Shown here piece by piece: positions 59,931-64,000 of a stretch of 64,000 nt of DNA. The first letter of the stretch is position 1. Every line of letters starts with the position of its first letter. The stretch is from the NCBI RefSeq assembly GCF_002109495.1, contig NZ_LVJN01000019.1:124001-188000 (forward strand). The letters run 5' to 3'. The DNA comes from Magnetofaba australis IT-1 (GTDB lineage: Bacteria; Pseudomonadota; Magnetococcia; Magnetococcales; Magnetococcaceae). A program made the position numbers and the translations under genes. The notes below the pieces were generated by a model. That model was given only the letters and a program-made list of their open reading frames with translations. It was not told the DNA's origin and made no database searches.

Positions 59931-60383
59931 ATGAAAAGCATCATTGCGCTGACGGACCTGACCGATAGCTGTAAACCGGTCATCGCCCTGTCCGAGGAGT
60001 TGGCCAAGGGCATGGGCTGGCGCCTCTACGTGATGCACGTGGTCCCGCCACATGACGCCAAGGGCGGACCGGCCTATGTAGGCAACGAGGTGGATGACGG
60101 CCAGCCGCGTCGCGATGCGGCGGCGGCGCTCAAAGAGCTGCGCCACAAGCTTCACGCCCAGCGCGATGAGTTGATTGCGCGCGGCGTGGATTGTCATGCG
60201 GTGATGGTGGAGGGGCAGCTGGAAGAGAAGCTGCTCAAAGAGGTGGACGCCATTAATCCGGAGTTCGTCATCATCGGTCGCCACTGCCATGACATGCTCT
60301 ACAAGGTCATCTTTGGCAACCGCAGCGACAAACTGCTGGATAAGCTCAAGCAGCCGCTGATGGTGGTGCCGCTGCCCAAATAA
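59931..60383 (+). CDS. Universal stress protein UspA family
   Basis: 150 residues. It begins MKSIIALTDLTDSCKPVI and has the UspA core, including INPEFVIIGRHCHDM and FGNRSDKLLDKLKQPLMVVPL. The G-rich ATP-binding signature is only partly kept. The ATG follows AGGAGAG. Such proteins help during stress; its pairing with the ferritin-like gene fits an oxidative or energy-stress role. Confidence 0.9.
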   Translation: MKSIIALTDLTDSCKPVIALSEELAKGMGWRLYVMHVVPPHDAKGGPAYVGNEVDDGQPRRDAAAALKELRHKLHAQRDELIARGVDCHAVMVEGQLEEKLLKEVDAINPEFVIIGRHCHDMLYKVIFGNRSDKLLDKLKQPLMVVPLPK

Positions 60384-60746
60384 GTCGTGTGGGCAGGCGT
60401 GAACGCCGATGCTTGCGCACAAGGCGTAGACTCTGCTAAACAGCCGAGAGCCGTCGCCTGCAGTTGTGCGCACAAGGCAATGATCAGCACAGTCCGATGC
60501 GTGGCGCGTCGTGTGCCGGAAGATCGAACTGCGCGCGTCTCTTTGCATCTGAAATTTCAGATTTGGCGCGCGGTTTGTGAAGATCTTCCCTGGCGTCGTT
60601 GTCGCGCATGGCGTTCGGCGTGAGTTTTTTGAGGCGGGCGCCCCAGTATGGCGCGTGAATTGCGTTGCCTTGTGTGATGACTGGATTCCTCCTGTGCGGT
60701 CTGTGAAAAGACCGCACCTCCACCCTTTACTGCGTCCATTATCTCC
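60384..60746 (+). other. Structured leader region before nhaD
   Basis: 363 bases without a gene that I can support. It has a direct repeat TGCGCACAAGGC (60414-60425 and 60467-60478). A nested dyad spans 60518-60589, with GGAAGATC/GATCTTCC outside, GCGCGC arms and the perfect palindrome ATCTGAAATTTCAGAT (60547-60562) in the middle. A perfect 9-base hairpin GTGCGGTCT/AGACCGCAC (60694-60717) stands 29 bases before the nhaD start. These may regulate nhaD or end the uspA transcript. Confidence 0.55.
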
Positions 60747-62207
60747 ATGCGCCTCCATCGACTGATTGCTCTGTTCGTGTCTCTGTTTGGGGTTGTGGCG
60801 CTGGCGGGCGGCGCCTGGGCCTCCGCATCGCCGGAAATCACTGAGACCCAGCTGGATCTGACCCATACCGCCACCGGCTATCTGGCGGTGATGCTGTTTG
60901 TGGTCGCCTATCTGGTGGTGATGGGCGAAGAGGTGATCAAACTACGCAAATCCAAGCCGGTGCTGCTGGCGGCCGGGTTGATCTGGGGAATGATCGCCTT
61001 TGCCTATAGTCAACATGGGCTGCCCCATGTGGCCGAAGCGGCCATGCGCCACAATATCCTCGAATACGCCGAGCTGTTCCTGTTCCTACTGGTGGCCATG
61101 ACCTACGTCAACGCCATGGAGGAGCGGCTGGTGTTCCAGGCGTTGCGCTCGTGGCTGGTGCGCAGCGGCTTCAACTACCGCATGATGTTCTGGATGACCG
61201 GCATTCTGGCGTTTTTTATCTCGCCGGTGGCCGATAACCTCACCACTGCTCTGCTGATGTGCGCGGTGCTGCTGGCGGTGGGTCAGGAGAGCCCGCGCTT
61301 TGTCTCTCTGGGCTGCGTCAATGTGGTGGTGGCGGCCAATGCCGGCGGCGCCTTCAGTCCGTTTGGGGATATCACCACGCTGATGGTGTGGCAGAAGGGG
61401 GTGGTGGATTTCTGGACCTTCTTCCATCTGTTCATCCCCTCGGCGGTGACCTTCCTGCTGCCGGCCGCAGTGATGCACTTCTTCGTACCCCAGGGCGCGC
61501 CGGCGCAGAGCGATGAACAGGTGTTTGTCAAACGCGGCGGACTGGTGATCATCGGCCTGTTCCTGGCCACCATCGCCACTGCGGTGGGCTTCCACAACTT
61601 CCTGCACCTGCCGCCGGTGGCGGGGATGATGATGGGGTTGGCGTATCTGAAATTCTATAGCTTCTATCTGCGCAAGACCTTTGGCAATCAGCAGTCGCGA
61701 CGCGCCATTGCCCGTCGCCTGGGGCGCGAAGTCACCGATGAGGATCTGGGCGGGGTCGTCCCCTTTGACAGCTTCAACGCCGTAGCGCGGGCTGAGTGGG
61801 ATACGCTGCTGTTCTTCTACGGCGTGATTCTCTGCGTGGGCGGTCTGGGTATGATCGGCTATCTGGCGTGGATCTCCGAGGCGATGTACGCCGGCTGGGG
61901 ACCGACGGCGGCCAATATCGCCGTGGGCGTGCTTTCGGCCGTGATCGACAACATCCCCATTATGTATGCGGTGCTCACCATGCAGCCGCAGATGGATCTG
62001 GGGCAGTGGCTGCTGGTGACGTTGACGGCGGGGGTGGGCGGTAGCCTGCTCTCCATCGGCTCCGCCGCCGGGGTGGCGCTGATGGGGCAATCCCGTGGGC
62101 GCTACACCTTCTTTACCCACCTGCGCTGGACGCCTGTGATCGCTTTGGGCTATGCGGGCGGCATCGCCACGCACTTCGTGCTCAACGCGCACTTCTTCAA
62201 ACCCTGA
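60747..62207 (+). CDS. nhaD: Na+/H+ antiporter NhaD
   Basis: 486 residues with a signal-like first segment (cleavage possible near AWASA) and about 12 membrane segments. NhaD signatures are FFISPVADNLTTALLMC, NVVVAANAGGAFSPFGDITTLMVW and SAVIDNIPIMYAVL, with conserved Asp and Asn. It exports Na+ in exchange for protons. Being downstream of the Mrp-type complex, it may complete a sodium cycle. The start has no strong ribosome site. Confidence 0.95.
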   Translation: MRLHRLIALFVSLFGVVALAGGAWASASPEITETQLDLTHTATGYLAVMLFVVAYLVVMGEEVIKLRKSKPVLLAAGLIWGMIAFAYSQHGLPHVAEAAMRHNILEYAELFLFLLVAMTYVNAMEERLVFQALRSWLVRSGFNYRMMFWMTGILAFFISPVADNLTTALLMCAVLLAVGQESPRFVSLGCVNVVVAANAGGAFSPFGDITTLMVWQKGVVDFWTFFHLFIPSAVTFLLPAAVMHFFVPQGAPAQSDEQVFVKRGGLVIIGLFLATIATAVGFHNFLHLPPVAGMMMGLAYLKFYSFYLRKTFGNQQSRRAIARRLGREVTDEDLGGVVPFDSFNAVARAEWDTLLFFYGVILCVGGLGMIGYLAWISEAMYAGWGPTAANIAVGVLSAVIDNIPIMYAVLTMQPQMDLGQWLLVTLTAGVGGSLLSIGSAAGVALMGQSRGRYTFFTHLRWTPVIALGYAGGIATHFVLNAHFFKP

Positions 62208-62211
62208 TGCT

Positions 62212-62433
62212 TCATGGAGTGGCGCGGGTCCGTCGCTCGACGATCGACGGACCCGCGCCTGCCAGTATGCGCCCGATGCGTTGATCCCACCATGGGCGGG
62301 ACCGCGTGACCAGCATTGGCAGCTCTGAGCCAATGAGCGCGGTCGCCGCCATCAACAGCAGCGCATACCTGACTTCGTGAGACAGGCGGTCGGGGTGAGC
62401 AGAGAAATCTTGCGGCTCTCTGTAGACCGCCAC
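62212..62433 (-). CDS. Possible small membrane protein, 73 aa
   Basis: A GTG-started frame 30 bases after the protease gene. It has one hydrophobic stretch (ALLLMAATALIGSELPMLV) and a basic end. The last third is encoded by the arms of the strong stem-loop, which speaks against a constrained protein. No ribosome site is clear. Listed because of its position at the end of the hydrogenase operon, but it may be chance. Confidence 0.3.
   Translation of the reverse strand: MAVYREPQDFSAHPDRLSHEVRYALLLMAATALIGSELPMLVTRSRPWWDQRIGRILAGAGPSIVERRTRATP
62221..62259 (+). terminator. Strong stem-loop between nhaD and the hydrogenase genes
   Basis: A perfect 15-base stem (GGCGCGGGTCCGTCG, 62221-62235, with 62245-62259) and a 9-base loop. 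There is no T run on either side, so it is not a textbook rho-independent terminator. It sits 14 bases after the nhaD stop, where the two transcripts meet, and could act on both strands. Confidence 0.6.
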
Positions 62434-62463
62434 AGCGCGCCAGAGTGTGGTTGTGGCAGAGGT

Positions 62464-62955
62464 TCATACACTCTCTGCCTGTGCTTGGCGCGCATCAATC
62501 AGCAGTGTGTTGATCTCCTTTACGATCCGTTGGCACAGCGTTTCGACCTTCCCGGCAATCAAGGGGGTCAGCGCCATGCCGGTCTCCAGGCTCAGCGGCG
62601 CCACCCCATGCACCACAATGCTCTGCGGCGCACCGTCCAGCAGGGTCATGGCCGCCAGTACGTCGGCGAAACCCACCTGATGCGGTGAAATCTTGGTCTG
62701 GAAAAAGGCCCCCAGTTCGCCGTCGCGCAGGGTGATCAACTCACCCGGCGTTTCGGCGTTGATGGCGTCGGCCACGATCAGGTGGTCGGCGGCGCACAGC
62801 TCATCCAGCAGATCCATGGCCGCCGTGCCGCCATCGAGCAGGGTGACGCAATCGGGCAGGGGCGGGGCGCGGCGCGCCAGCGCCTCCACCACCCGCACCC
62901 CCACGCCCTCGTCACTGAGCAGCAGGTTGCCCAATCCCAGCACCACGATGTTCAT
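62464..62955 (-). CDS. hyaD: [NiFe] hydrogenase maturation protease (HyaD/HupD)
   Basis: 163 residues. The family motif GLGNLLLSDEGVGVRVVE (nickel-binding Glu) is at the N-terminus. ADAINAETPGE follows, and the third ligand histidine is in KISPHQVGFADVLAA. It cuts the C-terminal peptide from the hydrogenase large subunit after nickel insertion. The ATG overlaps the stop of the large-subunit gene (ATGA), so the enzyme is made with its substrate. Confidence 0.95.
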   Translation of the reverse strand: MNIVVLGLGNLLLSDEGVGVRVVEALARRAPPLPDCVTLLDGGTAAMDLLDELCAADHLIVADAINAETPGELITLRDGELGAFFQTKISPHQVGFADVLAAMTLLDGAPQSIVVHGVAPLSLETGMALTPLIAGKVETLCQRIVKEINTLLIDARQAQAESV

Positions 62956-64000
62956 CACACCACCTGCACCTTGGTCAGTTCGCGCTGCTGCGGATCCACC
63001 ATGTGCACCGCGCAAGCCAGGCACGGGTCGAACGAGTGGATGGTGCGCAGCGCCTCCAGCGGACGTTCCGGGTCGGCCACGCTGTTGCCCACCAGGGAGG
63101 CTTCATATGGTCCAGCTTGCTCCTCCTGGTCGCGCGGACCGGCGTTCCAGGTGGTGGGCACCACCGCCTGGTAGTTGACGATTTTGCCCTTCTCCACCAC
63201 TACCCAGTGGGACAGACAGCCGCGCGGGGCTTCGTGGAAGCCGAACCCCTGCACCGCGCCCTTGGGAAACTCCGGTTGGTTGAAGGTCTCCAGATCGCCC
63301 TTCCTGATATTGGCCACCAGCCGGTTCCACTGATCATCCAGCGACTCCAGCAGCACCGCGCAGCGCACCGCCCGCGCCGCATGGCGGCCCAGAGTCGATT
63401 GCAGCGCCGTAAGCGGCAGTTCTGCGCCGATCAACCCCTTGACCGTGCCCAATAGGGTGTTCAGGTGGCGCGTGGTGGGCTCATGTTTGGCGGCGACCAT
63501 GGCCAGCACGTTGGCCAGCGGCCCCACCTGGGCGCGTTCGCCCTTGTAGGTGGGCGCTTTGACCCACGAATACTTGCCGTCGTCGGCAAAGTCGGTGTAG
63601 TTGGGCCGCGTTTTGCCCTCATACGGATGCAGCGGTTTGTCGTCGTCGGCGTACCAGGCGTGTTTGCTGCTCTCCAGCACCGCGCTCTCAAAAGTTGGAT
63701 CATGGAAGCCGGTGATGGGTTCAAACTGGGCGATGTCGCCATCCTTGAGGAAGCCGCCTGGCAGCGTACACTCAGCGCCGCGGGTGTCGATGGGCATGTC
63801 GGGGACCGACAGCGCATGGGTCACGCCCGCGCCCATGGTGAGCCACTCGGGGTAGTTGGCGGCGATGGCGGCCACGTCCACCATGTAGGCCTGCCGCACG
63901 AACAGCGCCAGCTCGTCGATGAACTGTTTGATGCGATAGAGCCGCTCCATATTGATGGCGTCGGCGCTATCGGGGTCCACCGGGTTGGCCACGCCGCCCA
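62955..64000 (-). CDS. hyaB: [NiFe] hydrogenase large subunit, C-terminal part
   Basis: The frame is open to the right edge, so the start lies outside. About 348 residues are seen. The C-terminal nickel ligands are present in SFDPCLACAVH, and HyaD would cut after that histidine, releasing about 15 residues (MVDPQQRELTKVQVV). The overall pattern, for example GRHAARAVR and EAPRGCLSHW, is that of a group 1 membrane-bound uptake hydrogenase. In a nitrogen fixer it would recycle H2 from nitrogenase. The small subunit gene should lie further right. Confidence 0.94.
   Translation of the reverse strand, partial: GGVANPVDPDSADAINMERLYRIKQFIDELALFVRQAYMVDVAAIAANYPEWLTMGAGVTHALSVPDMPIDTRGAECTLPGGFLKDGDIAQFEPITGFHDPTFESAVLESSKHAWYADDDKPLHPYEGKTRPNYTDFADDGKYSWVKAPTYKGERAQVGPLANVLAMVAAKHEPTTRHLNTLLGTVKGLIGAELPLTALQSTLGRHAARAVRCAVLLESLDDQWNRLVANIRKGDLETFNQPEFPKGAVQGFGFHEAPRGCLSHWVVVEKGKIVNYQAVVPTTWNAGPRDQEEQAGPYEASLVGNSVADPERPLEALRTIHSFDPCLACAVHMVDPQQRELTKVQVV

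Noticed and set aside
60387-60623. Plus-strand frame of 78 codons after uspA
   Set aside because: No ribosome site, composition unlike the neighbours, and it spans the repeat and dyad structures.
61086-62333. Minus-strand frame of 415 codons opposite nhaD
   Set aside because: NhaD has all family motifs; the opposite frame is a His/Arg-rich shadow.

Overview
The window comes from a high-GC, Gram-negative proteobacterium. It carries the end of a nitrogen-fixation cluster, a group 1-type [NiFe] hydrogenase, LPS and GDP-sugar genes, chemotaxis genes, three very large hybrid histidine kinases and HD-GYP enzymes. This gene set suits a microaerophilic, motile, diazotrophic marine bacterium. The style of the kinases and the FeSII-like ferredoxin make me think of the Magnetococcia, but that is a guess from gene content, not from a marker gene. 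No rRNA, tRNA or CRISPR array was seen.

Layout. (1) 1-2.1 kb: end of a nif cluster (nifZ, an FeSII-like [2Fe-2S] protein, a Rop-like DUF683 protein and two unknowns). (2) 2.2-16 kb: a dioxygenase, a PilZ-CheX fusion and a SPINDLY-type O-GlcNAc transferase. These are followed by a tight signalling operon of hybrid kinase, FIST protein (NosP-like), second hybrid kinase and REC-HD-GYP regulator. This looks like a nitric-oxide-to-c-di-GMP circuit. (3) 16-21.3 kb: GDP-mannose dehydratase genes, a pirin, and a complete IS481-family element that has cut off the front of another HD-GYP gene. (4) 21.4-28 kb: hrpB, then a probable NO-handling group (nnrS, cytochrome c', frameshifted cytochrome b561) and a sigma-54 response regulator. 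(5) 28-42 kb: glycosyltransferases, a haem-motif hybrid kinase, cheR, small housekeeping genes and selO. Four copies of an unnamed intergenic repeat made of short GC-rich hairpins lie here. (6) 42-48 kb: an RND pump with a frameshifted adaptor, an oxidoreductase and a membrane protein. (7) 48.6-59.2 kb: the most interesting locus. (8) 59.3-64 kb: a ferritin-like protein, UspA and NhaD, then on the other strand the end of a [NiFe] hydrogenase large subunit gene and its maturation protease.

The 48.6-59.2 kb operon encodes a membrane complex of Mrp antiporter subunits joined to complex-I-like NuoH, B, C, D and I modules. Its order matches what I recall of the archaeal mbx/mbs (sulfane sulfur reductase) operon. 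It is not a hydrogenase: the large subunit keeps an N-terminal CxxC but has lost the C-terminal CxxC. It is not ordinary complex I either: the NuoB-like subunit has only one cysteine where complex I has a tandem pair. Two features set it apart. The two antiporter-type pump subunits are fused into one 1050-residue protein. The NuoI-like ferredoxin is fused to a complete GltD-like FAD/NAD(P)H module. I infer an ion-pumping NAD(P)H- or ferredoxin-linked oxidoreductase of unknown acceptor. A downstream NhaD Na+/H+ antiporter hints at a sodium circuit.

Two genes (cytochrome b561 and the RND adaptor) are each broken by a single extra base in a homopolymer run. These could be sequencing errors, phase-variable switches or real mutations.
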